64,000 nucleotides of DNA, taken from assembly GCA_963677325.2 (NCBI GenBank), contig CAXXGM010000014.1, positions 248,001-312,000 on the forward strand. The letters run 5' to 3'. This document shows, piece by piece, positions 1-8,915 of the stretch. Made by a program: the position numbers and the translations under genes. The DNA is from G963677325 sp963677325. Lineage in GTDB: Bacteria; Bacteroidota; Bacteroidia; Bacteroidales; Prolixibacteraceae. Each line of letters begins with the position of its first letter. Within the stretch, counting starts at the first letter, position 1. Under the pieces are notes generated by a model. It had not been told where the DNA came from. It was given only the letters and a program-made list of their open reading frames with translations, and ran no database searches.

Positions 1-205
1 AATGACCGTGAAGCATAATGACGCGAAGCCTAATGGCAGCAAAGCCTAATGACAGCAAAGCCTAATGACGCGAAGCCTAATGACAGCAAAGCTAATGACG
101 CGAAGCCTAATGACAGCAAAGCCTAATGACGCGAAGCCAATGACCGTGAAGCATAATGACAGCGAAGCATAATGACCGTGAAGCATATTGACTGCAAACC
201 CAATG
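1..205. repeat. Short tandem repeat array, 14-16 bp units
   Basis: About 13 head-to-tail units of 14-16 bp occupy this stretch and probably continue upstream of the window. The core is AATGACnGCnAAGCCT, with variants ACCGTGAAGCAT, ACGCGAAGCCT and ACAGCAAAGCCT. Variant types are interspersed, not grouped. Units vary in length, so no reading frame is kept. There are no unique spacers, so it is not CRISPR. The array ends a few bases before the transporter start codon and therefore forms that gene's immediate upstream region. Confidence 0.85.
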
Positions 206-212
206 ACTATTA

Positions 213-1217
213 ATGATGTTTTCTAAATTTATAACCACTCTTTCCAAAGCCGGATTAAATGGATTCTTCTTCCTGTTGATCGGAACGATTTTCCTTGCGT
301 GGTTATTCCCTTCGATAGGCACAGACCAGAGCCCATTACAATTACCAAAGATTGCAGAATACGGAGTAACACTTATCTTTTTCTTCTATGGATTGAAACT
401 TAATCCCAAAAGCCTGATTTCTGACCTGAGCAACTGGAAACTGCATCTCTTGGTTCAACTCTCTACTTTTATCCTGTTCCCGGTCACAGTGCTGGTCATG
501 AAAATGGCTTTCCCCGTCTATTTCTCCACGCTTCTTGGATTGGGGATTTTCTACCTGGCCACATTGCCCTCCACGGTATCTTCCTCCGTGGTCCTTGTTT
601 CCATAGCAGGGGGAAATCTCCCTTCGGCCATTTTTAATGCAAGTATCTCAAGCATAATCGGAATATTCATTACACCAGTCTGGATGAGTGGAATGCTCGA
701 GAAAACATTGGGTAATTTTGAAATTGGACATACGATATTAAAACTTTGCCTCGAGGTTTTGCTTCCGGTGGTCCTTGGACTGTTGCTTCACAGAAAACTT
801 GGAGCCTGGGCTGCCCAATACAAAACTGCCTTGCGCCATTTTGACCAGTCCATTATTTTATTTATTGTCTTTACCTCTTTTTGTGAATCTTTCTCGGGAA
901 AGATGTTCGACGGATTTCCTCTGCAGCAATTATTCCTGTTGGGAGCGCTGATGTTGATCTTCTTCCTGCTTGTTTTCGGTTTAATGGACCTGTTTTCTGT
1001 CTGGTTAGGTTTTAACAGAGCGGACCGAATCACAGTAATATTCTGTGGTTCAAAAAAATCACTGGTCCAGGGAGCTGTAATGGGAAAGGTGATGTTTCCC
1101 GATCAGGCCATGCTTGGAGTGGTTCTTCTGCCATTGATGCTGTATCATGCTCTTCAGTTGTTAGCTGGCAGCACGATTGCCAAAGCAATGGGAAATAAAA
1201 AGATAGAAACGAAATAA
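213..1217 (+). CDS. Bile acid:sodium symporter family (BASS, YfeH/SLC10A7-like) transporter
   Basis: This 334-residue polytopic membrane protein has about nine to ten hydrophobic segments and begins with a helix near residues 14-33 (FFFLLIGTIFLAWLFP). The segment LPSTVSSSVVLVSIAGGN (residues ~118-135) matches the conserved core crossing of the SBF-like family, which carries sodium-coupled organic anions or other solutes across the inner membrane. Substrate is unknown. Two adjacent Met codons (213 and 216) are possible starts. Only 39 bp separate it from the downstream lipoprotein gene, so the two may be cotranscribed. The tandem repeat array lies directly upstream and no TAnnTTTG box was recognised in it. 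Confidence 0.85.
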   Translation: MMFSKFITTLSKAGLNGFFFLLIGTIFLAWLFPSIGTDQSPLQLPKIAEYGVTLIFFFYGLKLNPKSLISDLSNWKLHLLVQLSTFILFPVTVLVMKMAFPVYFSTLLGLGIFYLATLPSTVSSSVVLVSIAGGNLPSAIFNASISSIIGIFITPVWMSGMLEKTLGNFEIGHTILKLCLEVLLPVVLGLLLHRKLGAWAAQYKTALRHFDQSIILFIVFTSFCESFSGKMFDGFPLQQLFLLGALMLIFFLLVFGLMDLFSVWLGFNRADRITVIFCGSKKSLVQGAVMGKVMFPDQAMLGVVLLPLMLYHALQLLAGSTIAKAMGNKKIETK

Positions 1218-1256
1218 TATATTATTTTCGCTGGTAATCTGTTAAATCCTTAATCC

Positions 1257-2699
1257 ATGAATTCAAATTTACTGATTCTGGCCCTTCTTTTCAGTGTCTT
1301 AATCGCTTCCTGTCAGATCGGACCTGAAAAAGGACAAACCACTAAAATAAATACAGGGAATCTCAAAGAATACTTTTCACAAAAAGATTGTTCGTCTGAC
1401 AGGGAAAACCTTACTCTTGCGAAAAAAGGAGCGGAAATTACTTCAAAATTTGCCGTAAGAAATTTTGAGTTCACGGTAAAACTTAAATCAACTGACGGAG
1501 CAGAAGGAATTATATCCTTTGCAACAGATAACAGGAATAAAAAAGGCTATAATGTTTTCATCAACAACAGCGATTACCGCGTTGGAGATTCAAAGAAAAC
1601 AGGTAGCATCCTGAAAATCAGGAACAATTTTATACGAACGGTGTATGACAATCAATGGTTCGATCTTTCTATTTTGGTGGAAGCAAACTTCATTAAAGTA
1701 ATAGTCAATGGTAAAACCGTAAGCGAATACAGGGAACCGTCTGAACCTGAACGTACCGGCGAACTTACGGGTATGATTCTTTCAAAAGGAAATCTTTCCA
1801 TACAAAAAGTAAATGACCATGGACAATTGCTGATCGGTGAAATGAACATAAGACCTTTGGCAGATCAACTGAGGTCTGTAACCATTTTGGAAAGAAAAGA
1901 TAGTCTGACGGACCAGGTTGATCAATTAAACCGGATCGGATTCCCCTTGATTGATTTCCATGGCCATCTCAAAGGAGGTTTGACTATGGATCAGGCATGC
2001 CGGCATGCCAGGGATAATGGGTACAATTACGGAATTGCAGCTAATTGCGGCTTAAAGTTCCCGGTCACTGATGATTCAACTTTAAATGCCTATTTGAACG
2101 GAATTTCACAGGAGCCCGTATTCAAGGTTATGCAATGTGAAGGGCGCGAATGGGTGACATTATTTTCTCCTGAAGCGGTTGCAAGGTTCGATTACATCTT
2201 CACGGATGCCATGACCTGGACCGATCACAAGGGCCGGCGCATGCGTCTTTGGATACCTGAAGAAACATTTGTTGAAAATGATCAGCAGTTCATGAATATG
2301 CTTGTAAGCAAAATTGAATCCATAATCGGAAAGGAACCGGTTGATATCTATGTTAATCCGACATTTCTTCCTCCTTCCCTCATGCCGAGATACGATGAGC
2401 TCTGGACTCCTGAAAGAATGGACCGGGTGATTAAAGTTTTAAAGGATAATGATGTAGCCCTGGAGATTAACGCCAGGTACAGGATTCCCAACATCGCCTT
2501 TATCAAAAGGGCTAAGGCTGCAGGAGTTAAATTCAGTTTCGGAACAAATAATACTTCCAACAATGATCTCGGAAGACTCGAATATTGCCTCAAAGCCATA
2601 AAGGAAGCTGGCATAACTGCTGAAGATGTATTCCTGCCCCGGTCTGCAAAAGATAAAAAGGTGATGAAAATGGGGCTGCCCTCAAAGATCACAGGGTAA
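1257..2699 (+). CDS. Lipoprotein with DUF1080-like domain and PHP-like metal-dependent hydrolase domain
   Basis: The N terminus is a lipoprotein signal (LFSVLIASC, lipobox Cys19), which places the protein in the cell envelope. Residues ~40-200 resemble the concanavalin-like 3-keto-disaccharide hydrolase (DUF1080) fold (WFDLSILVEANFIKVIVNG). From ~228 a PHP-like domain begins with LIDFHGHLKGGLTMDQA and ends with LEINARYRIPN, GVKFSFGTNNTS and AGITAEDVFLP, the usual order of PHP metal and hairpin motifs. The PHP aspartate-histidine at the end is replaced by TNNTS, so the metal set may be reduced. The substrate is unknown; phosphoester or sugar chemistry is a guess from the family. Likely cotranscribed with the transporter upstream. 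Confidence 0.7.
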   Translation: MNSNLLILALLFSVLIASCQIGPEKGQTTKINTGNLKEYFSQKDCSSDRENLTLAKKGAEITSKFAVRNFEFTVKLKSTDGAEGIISFATDNRNKKGYNVFINNSDYRVGDSKKTGSILKIRNNFIRTVYDNQWFDLSILVEANFIKVIVNGKTVSEYREPSEPERTGELTGMILSKGNLSIQKVNDHGQLLIGEMNIRPLADQLRSVTILERKDSLTDQVDQLNRIGFPLIDFHGHLKGGLTMDQACRHARDNGYNYGIAANCGLKFPVTDDSTLNAYLNGISQEPVFKVMQCEGREWVTLFSPEAVARFDYIFTDAMTWTDHKGRRMRLWIPEETFVENDQQFMNMLVSKIESIIGKEPVDIYVNPTFLPPSLMPRYDELWTPERMDRVIKVLKDNDVALEINARYRIPNIAFIKRAKAAGVKFSFGTNNTSNNDLGRLEYCLKAIKEAGITAEDVFLPRSAKDKKVMKMGLPSKITG

Positions 2700-2758
2700 T
2701 ACTTTACACTAAGGAGAGGTATAGATAGAGCATCATTTCTTCTATTTTAATAATTAAT

Positions 2759-2938
2759 AACCTGAGCTCGATCTAAGCAATGGATAAGACAGTGCTTGAT
2801 TGTTTGAGTGCTAATGTTGTTTTCGATAACCTAATCTAAAAAAAACACCTCAGTAGAGGGATTGATTTTACCCTTTCACCAACCTGATTACCTGATTTAG
2901 AAGGTGATTAGGTAAATTTTTCTCCCTCGACCATTTCT
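2759..2938 (+). repeat. MITE-like element copy 1, left part (interrupted)
   Basis: The left 180 bp of the element that is intact at 6526-6762 and 8916-9154. It starts AACCTGAGCTCGATCTAAGC and runs to CTCGACCATTTCT. The remainder resumes at 4690. In the intact copies CCATTTCT is followed directly by ACTGAGG; here 1751 bp intervene. It diverges a little from the other copies in the central palindrome (GATTTAGAAGGTGATTAGG). Confidence 0.85.
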
Positions 2939-3105
2939 CTTATGTAACATCCCCTGGTTATGCTGTAGATCACACATTCAACCCCTTCGGGGCTGGGCAG
3001 GAGGGTACATTTCCTGCCTCCAGCTTCACCGGAGGTTATGCATATTCAGCCCTTCGGGCAGGGGGAACAGATTGCTTTTCAGGGCTAAACTCTTCTCCCG
3101 AAGGG

Positions 3106-4543
3106 CAATGTCATTAAGTTAAGGATTTTAATATGCTGGTTTGTAATTTGCATAAGTTTTGTGTTTGGATTTAGACTGCTTATTTTTAATAATTCTCGGG
3201 AATGATCGGTTAATTCTTATAGGGATCTGATCTTTTATAAAATGGTTGTTTAGAAGTTGAAGGATGTCTGCTGGTTCGTGTATAATGAATAAGCTTACGA
3301 GATGTATCTTCAATTTTCCATATGATTTGTTTCGATTTACTTTCATTGGGTATTTCCTTTTACACTGCATATTTTCAATGGTTTGCTGAGCTTCCTTTAT
3401 AAGAATAGAGTGCAAGTTGGTGATGAAAACTGTTGCATAGAAATCCTGCAATACCGAATATTGGGTAAGACCACTGAAGGATTCAAGCTGCAAGATATTT
3501 TTCTGAACCGAGATATTGGTTTCGACGCCCCATCGTCTAAAGTATAGTTCTTTAAACTCAGAATTTGAATGACCTTCTTCTTCCCATAAATTTGTCATCA
3601 ACACTTCAACAGAATTATCTAACTCTACCCTTACCAGCCTCACTTTCAAAAGAGTGTCCCGATTGACAATATATCCGCTTTTGTAAAGTCCTTTGATAGC
3701 GGCAGGGGTAGTTCTAAGATAGACCACATCACTTTGAGCTCCGCTTTTTATAAAAGTTCGAATGATATTTTGTGTTTCCTTGGCCCTTATGACAAATTTA
3801 ATTTCCTTCTCCTGCCACAAGTGCAAGGCAGCCATTTTGAAATTGCAAAAGTTCCGATCATAAATCATCACCATATCCTCCTCCAGGCAATCAATGGCAG
3901 AATAAGCCATGTTTAATTCCCCAAAGCGATAAGGGGCAATTTTCGCATGTAATATTAGTTCATTCAATACGTCGTAACAGTAATAAGCTTTGGCTTGAAC
4001 AAACGTTCCTATCTGATTGCTCTGTCCTCCAAAATATTCTTCAAGAGCGGGTTTATTTATCAGACTTATGTTGGACCCGTCTGCAGCCACTAAACGATAA
4101 CCTTTCCATCGCTTCACGTTTGACTCATAATAATGGTAAAATAGTTTAGACAAAAACTTGTTCCACACTTCAAAAAAGAAGGAATCGAGTTTCATTCTTT
4201 GTTGCGAAAATGCGCTCACAGTGCAGCTTGTGTTAAGGTTTATCTCCTCAAAAAAATTGTCTATTTCAAAGCTGAGGGTTTTCTTACATAATTTGGCAAT
4301 CAATAGAACTAAACGATTAAAAGGTAGTTTTCTTTCCCTTGTAAAAGCATTTTTTTGAGTAGCAAACTTTTCTAAAATATCAGGAGATTCGTTTACAATT
4401 GAAAGAAACGCCTTTAACTCTTCAATAATTTTTACATTTGCATCTAACATGGGGACTTAGGATTTAATTTTTGTGTTGCAACTTCAAAATTAAGATCTTT
4501 GTCCTCTGTTTTTTATCAATTAATCCTTAACTTAATGACATTG
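3106..4543 (-). mobile_element. IS4-family insertion sequence, copy 1 (1438 bp)
   Basis: The ends are a perfect 22-bp inverted repeat starting CAATGTCATTAAGTTAAGG. The flanks are a 9-bp direct duplication, CCCGAAGGG, at 3097-3105 and 4544-4552. One transposase gene fills it on the minus strand. A second copy of the same length is at 45979-47416 and encodes an identical protein. The matching ends, clean duplication and identical copies indicate recent activity. The target duplication is itself a palindrome. Confidence 0.95.
3128..4450 (-). CDS. IS4-family DDE transposase
   Basis: This 440-residue transposase has the three catalytic blocks of the IS4 family: first Asp in LVAADGSNISL (~residues 121-131), second Asp in MVMIYDRNF (~195-203), and Glu in YFRRWGVETNISVQK (~305-319), which fits the Y-x2-R-x3-E-x6-K signature exactly. 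The C terminus is basic, consistent with DNA contact. It has a single unbroken frame and is predicted to be active. Residue for residue it equals the copy at 46001-47323. Start is the ATG 93 bp inside the right-hand IS end as drawn (position 4450). Confidence 0.95.
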   Translation of the reverse strand: MLDANVKIIEELKAFLSIVNESPDILEKFATQKNAFTRERKLPFNRLVLLIAKLCKKTLSFEIDNFFEEINLNTSCTVSAFSQQRMKLDSFFFEVWNKFLSKLFYHYYESNVKRWKGYRLVAADGSNISLINKPALEEYFGGQSNQIGTFVQAKAYYCYDVLNELILHAKIAPYRFGELNMAYSAIDCLEEDMVMIYDRNFCNFKMAALHLWQEKEIKFVIRAKETQNIIRTFIKSGAQSDVVYLRTTPAAIKGLYKSGYIVNRDTLLKVRLVRVELDNSVEVLMTNLWEEEGHSNSEFKELYFRRWGVETNISVQKNILQLESFSGLTQYSVLQDFYATVFITNLHSILIKEAQQTIENMQCKRKYPMKVNRNKSYGKLKIHLVSLFIIHEPADILQLLNNHFIKDQIPIRINRSFPRIIKNKQSKSKHKTYANYKPAY

Positions 4544-4689
4544 CCCGAAGGGAGTAAACGTGAATAACCCCCAATGGAATTGGGGGAAAGTAGATCCACC
4601 ACCCCCACAGCCCCGATAGGGGTTGAATGTGTATGGATATAACACCTCTGTTATTTGCGCTGGACTGGATTTTTTGATCCTGTGAGACT

Positions 4690-4743
4690 ACTGAGGTGTT
4701 TTCAAAAGATTAGGTTATCTATTCCTTAGATCGAACTCACGTT
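4690..4743 (+). repeat. MITE-like element copy 1, right part
   Basis: Continuation of the element broken at 2938: ACTGAGGTGTTTT, then TTAGGTTATC and the terminal inverted repeat ending CGAACTCACGTT. Joined to 2759-2938 it rebuilds a ~234-bp element colinear with copies 2 and 3. Only AAT is shared by the two outer flanks. Confidence 0.85.
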
Positions 4744-5055
4744 AATAAAAACGAATATCCGTTTGCTTTCCTAATTGAGATTTCTCTTTGTCAAATGTTG
4801 TCATTCATGGCAACTTAATGACACAATCTATAAACGTTAGGCGCCATACCGGATACTCATTTTATAAATTATTCAAACATTTTATTTTAAATTTCAATTT
4901 TTAAATTAAAAAAGGAATTTTTTGTATCTTTCTAAATAAATCAGAGATTGCTTTAATGAATTAAAGTTTGCCGCCTGGGTGATTTTCAGCTGATTTTAGT
5001 CTCAATTAAACTCTCCCTGAAATTTAAATGGAAATACTAATTTAACCTCATACAA
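4744..5055. other. Intergenic stretch upstream of the Xaa-Pro aminopeptidase gene
   Basis: AT-rich and non-coding in all frames. TATCTTTC (4924-4931) is one base from the Bacteroidota -7 box and could drive the downstream gene with a ~115-nt leader. No riboswitch or terminator was recognised. Confidence 0.4.
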
Positions 5056-6462
5056 ATGTTTGAAAAAGAAGTTTACATCGAAAGAAGAAACAGGTTGCGG
5101 AAGTTGATGGGAAGCGGCCTGATCTTTATTCCCGGGAACCAGGATTCCCCTTTTAATTACCGCGACAATCCCTATCCTTTCAGACAGGACAGTACTTTTC
5201 TTTATCTTTTCGGGATTGATCAACCTGGCTTGTTCGGAATGATTGATGCCAATGAAGGGGTCGATTATTTATTCGGGAACGATCCGGACATTGAAGACAT
5301 CATTTGGATGGGGCCTCAACCTTCCATTAAAGAATTAGGAGCGCTGGCTGGAGTAGAAAATAATTTCCATTTCAATGAATTATTTGGAAAAGTTAACAAA
5401 TGCCTCTGGAAGGGATGCCGTACCCATTTCCTTCTTCCATACAGGGCTAAAACAAAGCTCCTGTTGAAAAATCTTTTGGGAATCCATACTGCCAAACTCA
5501 AAGACTATGTTTCACTGGAGCTGATAAAAGCCCTTGTGGAAATGCGTTCAGTAAAAGATGAACTCGAGATAGTAGAGATGGAAAAGGCCAGTGAAATTGG
5601 ACATAAAATGCATATGAAGGCCATGACAATGGCTCAACCTGGTTATACAGAAAAGCAAATTGCCGGAATACTCGAAGGAATTGCCTGTTCTTATGGGGCT
5701 GGAACTTCTTTCCCGACTATTCTTACACAGAACGGACAAACACTTCATAATCACGACCATTCCCTGACTCTGACGGAAGGTCGATTGCTTCTTGTGGATG
5801 CAGGGGCCGAATCACATGAACACTATGCCTCCGATTTTACCAGAACCGTCCCTGTAGGAGGAAAATTTTCTCAAAAACAGCTTGATATTTATAATATTGT
5901 CGTTAAGGCCAATGATACCGCTGCATCCTTAATAAAACCGGGGATTTCCTTTATGGAAGTTCATCTCAGTGTGGCCCGTGTTATTGCTTCCGGTCTGATG
6001 GACCTGGATCTGATGAAGGGAAATCTGCAGGATGCTGTACAAAACGGGGCTCATGCCATGTTTTTCCCTCACGGAATAGGACATATGCTCGGATTGGATG
6101 CACATGATATGGAAAACTATGGTCAGATTCATGTGGGATTTGATGAAGAAATCAGGCCTTCCGCTCAGTTTGGAACCGCTTATCTGAGGATGGGCAGAAA
6201 ACTGCAAAAAGGATTTGTTGTTACTAATGAACCCGGTATTTATTTCATTCCTGCTCTCATTCATAAATGGGAAGCAGAAGGCATCAACCGGGAGTACATC
6301 AATTTCCCAAAAGTACATGAATACATTGGATTTGGCGGAATACGCCTTGAAGATGATATTCTGGTGATGGATAAGGGGTGCAGAATTCTTGGTAAACGTA
6401 TTCCTATTTATCCTGATGAAATAGAATCCTTGATTCAGAACAAAATTGAAATTTGTTGCTGA
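5056..6462 (+). CDS. pepP: Xaa-Pro aminopeptidase (M24B)
   Basis: This 468-residue protein releases N-terminal residues in front of proline. An N-terminal creatinase-like domain (to ~residue 165) precedes the pita-bread catalytic domain. All five dinuclear metal ligands are visible: Asp248 (LLLVDAGAE), Asp260 (YASDFTRTV), His343 (FFPHGIGHMLG), Glu392 (TNEPGIYF) and Glu432 (IRLEDDI). Length is typical for PepP. No signal peptide is seen, so it should be cytosolic. It stands alone between two MITE copies. Start ATG gives MFEKEVYIERRNRL, the usual N terminus of Bacteroidota homologues. Confidence 0.93.
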   Translation: MFEKEVYIERRNRLRKLMGSGLIFIPGNQDSPFNYRDNPYPFRQDSTFLYLFGIDQPGLFGMIDANEGVDYLFGNDPDIEDIIWMGPQPSIKELGALAGVENNFHFNELFGKVNKCLWKGCRTHFLLPYRAKTKLLLKNLLGIHTAKLKDYVSLELIKALVEMRSVKDELEIVEMEKASEIGHKMHMKAMTMAQPGYTEKQIAGILEGIACSYGAGTSFPTILTQNGQTLHNHDHSLTLTEGRLLLVDAGAESHEHYASDFTRTVPVGGKFSQKQLDIYNIVVKANDTAASLIKPGISFMEVHLSVARVIASGLMDLDLMKGNLQDAVQNGAHAMFFPHGIGHMLGLDAHDMENYGQIHVGFDEEIRPSAQFGTAYLRMGRKLQKGFVVTNEPGIYFIPALIHKWEAEGINREYINFPKVHEYIGFGGIRLEDDILVMDKGCRILGKRIPIYPDEIESLIQNKIEICC

Positions 6463-6525
6463 TCCTTCGGCTTATACAAACTTTCCATGCAATCCCCGTA
6501 TATTCTTGATCGGACAATTATTATT

Positions 6526-6762
6526 AACCTGAGCTCGATCTAAGCAATGGATAAGACAGTGCTTGATTGTTTGAGCGTTAATGTTGTCTTCGATAACCTA
6601 ATCTTTTAAAAAAACACCTCAGTAGAGGGATTGATTTTACCCTTTCACCAACCTAATTACCTGATTTAATTAGGTAATTAGGTAAATTTTTCTCCCTCGA
6701 CCATTTCTACTGAGGTGTTTTCGACAGATTAGGTTATCCATTCCTTAGATCGAACTCACGTT
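6526..6762 (+). repeat. MITE-like element copy 2 (237 bp)
   Basis: A complete copy. Its termini are 30-bp imperfect inverted repeats: AACCTGAGCTCGATCTAAGC on the left, and on the right the complement of GAACTCACGTT with about three mismatches. Inside are a second inverted pair (AACACCTCAGTAGA and TCTACTGAGGTGTTTT) and a central palindrome TAATTACCTGATTTAATTAGG. The transcript of either strand would fold into a long hairpin. It has no coding capacity. Almost identical to copy 3 in inverse orientation. Flanks share only ATT. Confidence 0.9.
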
Positions 6763-6829
6763 ATTAATTTTTAAGGGATGAAATAACAGAAAACGTAAAT
6801 ACACCAATAATTAATTTCCCAACTTATAT

Positions 6830-6837
6830 TATTTTTG
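6830..6837 (+). promoter_or_regulatory. Candidate -7 box for the M13 peptidase gene
   Basis: TATTTTTG matches TAnnTTTG, 20 nt before the ATG. No good -33 TTG was found at the usual spacing. Confidence 0.4.
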
Positions 6838-6857
6838 AATCATCTAAATATCCATTA

Positions 6858-8894
6858 ATGAAGAAAAAATATTTTTTACCAATCCTTATTATTTGCGCGA
6901 CTATGACTGGAACATTACATTCCTGTGATCAGAATAAAAAGCAGGATGTTCCTGCCATTAATCCGGCAAATCTTGATAAAAGTGTCAATCCTGGTGATGA
7001 TTTTGATACCTACGCCAACGGGGGCTGGAAGAAACTGAATCCTTTGCCGGCCGATCGTGCGCGTTATGGGACATTTGATCAGCTGGCCGAGGTGGCTGAA
7101 AAACAATTAAATGAGTTGGTGGAAGAAACTGCAAAAACAAAAAATGCAAAAGGATCGATTCCGGATAAAATTGCCACTCTGTTCAACGGGGGAATGGATA
7201 CGGTAAAGATCCAATCCGATGGCATTAAGCCTCTTTTGCCCTATTTTGCTGAGATTGATAAGGTACAGACCATGGATGAAGTCCGTAAGGAAATTACTCA
7301 AATGCATCAATATGGATTCTCTCCATTGTTCGGTTTCTATGGAGCCACCGATGCGAAGAACAGTACGATGGTTATTGCCCAACTTGTACAGGCCGGAATG
7401 GGAATGCCCGACCGCGACTATTATTTACTGGAAGATGAACATTCCAAAGAACTTCGGTCAAAATACAAAGAATACATCACCCGAGCTTTTGGGCTGCTTA
7501 AAGAAAATGAACAAAATTCCGCCCGGTATGCTCAAGTAATTATGGACATTGAGACGCGTCTCGCAAAAGCGGCCATGAGCCGCCTTGAGATGCGCGATCC
7601 AAATAAAACATATAACAAAGCGACATCCAGGCAATTAATTGAGATGTCCCCCTCTTTTGATTGGATGGGATTTTTCAAATCTTCCGGCGTTGGCGATCCG
7701 GGCGAAATCAACATAAATCAACCAACTTTTATCCGGGAAATCAGTCTTCTGATCAACGAAGTTCCCGTGGAAGATTGGAAAATTTACCTGAAATGGAATC
7801 TGATTAATGGCACTGCTCCCTATTTATCGGATGAGTTTGTCATGGCAAGTTTTGATTTCTATGGCAAAACGATGACTGGAGCTGAAAAAATAAGACCTCG
7901 CTGGAAACGTATAATTGCAGTGACCAGTGAATCGCTAAGTGAAGCTCTGGGCCAATTGTACGTTGCAAAATATTTTCCGCCCGAAGCCAAGGAAAGAATG
8001 CTGAAACTGGTTGAAAATCTGAGGGCCTCTTTAGGTGACAGGATTCAAAACCTGGATTGGATGGCTCCCGAAACCAAGCAAAAAGCGATGGAAAAACTCC
8101 GGACCATTAATGTTAAAGTGGGGTATCCGGATAAATGGCGCGACTATTCAGCCCTTGATATTAAGGAGGATGCTTTTGTCCTGAATGTGATTCGTTCTAA
8201 CCAATTCGAAACAAATTTCAATTTAAATAAGATCAACAAACCTGTCGATAAAGGCGAATGGTTCATGTCGCCACAGACTGTAAATGCTTATTACAGTCCT
8301 GACATGAATGAAATAGTGTTCCCGGCTGCGATCCTCCAGCCTCCGTTTTTCTTTTTACATGGCGACGATGCCGTAAATTATGGAGCCATTGGGGTAGTGA
8401 TCGGTCATGAAATGACTCATGGATTCGATGATGAAGGTCGTAAATTTGATAAAAACGGGAACCTTACCGATTGGTGGACTCCCGAAGACTCAAAACGTTT
8501 TGATGAAAAAACCAAGGTTCTCGCCGATCAATACGACGGCTTTGTTGTAGTTGATTCAGTTCATGCAAACGGAAAGCTTAGTCTTGGTGAAAATATTGCC
8601 GATCTGGGAGGAGTAAATATTTCCTTTCAGGCTTTCCGGATGGCAAACAAGCAGACCGCCAAAATAGATGACTTCACACCCGATCAGAGATTCTTTTTAG
8701 CTTATGCACATGTTTGGGCCTCCAACATCAGAGATAAGGAAATCCTTCGCCGTACAAAAGAAGATGTTCATTCAATCGGACGTTTCCGCGTAATTGGACC
8801 TTTGAGAAATGTGCCCTCTTTCTACGCCGCATTTAATGTCAAACCGGGTCAGGGCATGTACCTTGAAGAAGATAAGAGGGCAAAAATTTGGTAA
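6858..8894 (+). CDS. pepO: M13-family zinc metallopeptidase lipoprotein (neprilysin/PepO type)
   Basis: This 678-residue envelope lipoprotein has a signal ending in LHSC (Cys23). It has the M13 N-terminal domain (from ~40: NPGDDFDTYANGGW) and a catalytic domain with zinc motif HEMTH at 517-521. The third ligand motif GENIADLGG lies at ~577-585, and NAYYSPDMNEIVFPAAILQ lies just upstream of the zinc site, as in neprilysin. It ends with the family C-terminal Trp (KIW). The function is degradation of small peptides outside the cytoplasm. The gene is bracketed by MITE copies 2 and 3 in opposite orientation. Confidence 0.93.
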   Translation: MKKKYFLPILIICATMTGTLHSCDQNKKQDVPAINPANLDKSVNPGDDFDTYANGGWKKLNPLPADRARYGTFDQLAEVAEKQLNELVEETAKTKNAKGSIPDKIATLFNGGMDTVKIQSDGIKPLLPYFAEIDKVQTMDEVRKEITQMHQYGFSPLFGFYGATDAKNSTMVIAQLVQAGMGMPDRDYYLLEDEHSKELRSKYKEYITRAFGLLKENEQNSARYAQVIMDIETRLAKAAMSRLEMRDPNKTYNKATSRQLIEMSPSFDWMGFFKSSGVGDPGEININQPTFIREISLLINEVPVEDWKIYLKWNLINGTAPYLSDEFVMASFDFYGKTMTGAEKIRPRWKRIIAVTSESLSEALGQLYVAKYFPPEAKERMLKLVENLRASLGDRIQNLDWMAPETKQKAMEKLRTINVKVGYPDKWRDYSALDIKEDAFVLNVIRSNQFETNFNLNKINKPVDKGEWFMSPQTVNAYYSPDMNEIVFPAAILQPPFFFLHGDDAVNYGAIGVVIGHEMTHGFDDEGRKFDKNGNLTDWWTPEDSKRFDEKTKVLADQYDGFVVVDSVHANGKLSLGENIADLGGVNISFQAFRMANKQTAKIDDFTPDQRFFLAYAHVWASNIRDKEILRRTKEDVHSIGRFRVIGPLRNVPSFYAAFNVKPGQGMYLEEDKRAKIW

Positions 8895-8915
8895 GCAGTG
8901 CTAAACTTAAATCAT

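Larger units (their letters stand above)
2939..4689. repeat. Palindrome-rich insertion inside MITE copy 1, itself carrying an IS
   Basis: This non-coding block (about 304 bp once the IS and its duplication are removed) splits MITE copy 1. It is made of short palindromes: CAACCCCTTCGGGGCTG on the left, mirrored by CAGCCCCGATAGGGGTTG on the right with flanking ACACATTC/GAATGTGT, plus CAGCCCTTCGGGC and CCCCCAATGGAATTGGGGG inside. The type resembles other intergenic palindrome clusters here (10230-10440, 49676-49770). No reading frame of note exists outside the IS. Confidence 0.65.

Noticed and set aside
1..205. CRISPR array
   Set aside because: Units are contiguous 14-16 bp repeats without unique spacers, and no cas genes are in the window.
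4812..4823. AACTTAATGACA as a remnant IS end near copy 1
   Set aside because: Only 12 bp match the IS terminus, with no second end and no duplication; chance in AT-rich DNA is likely.
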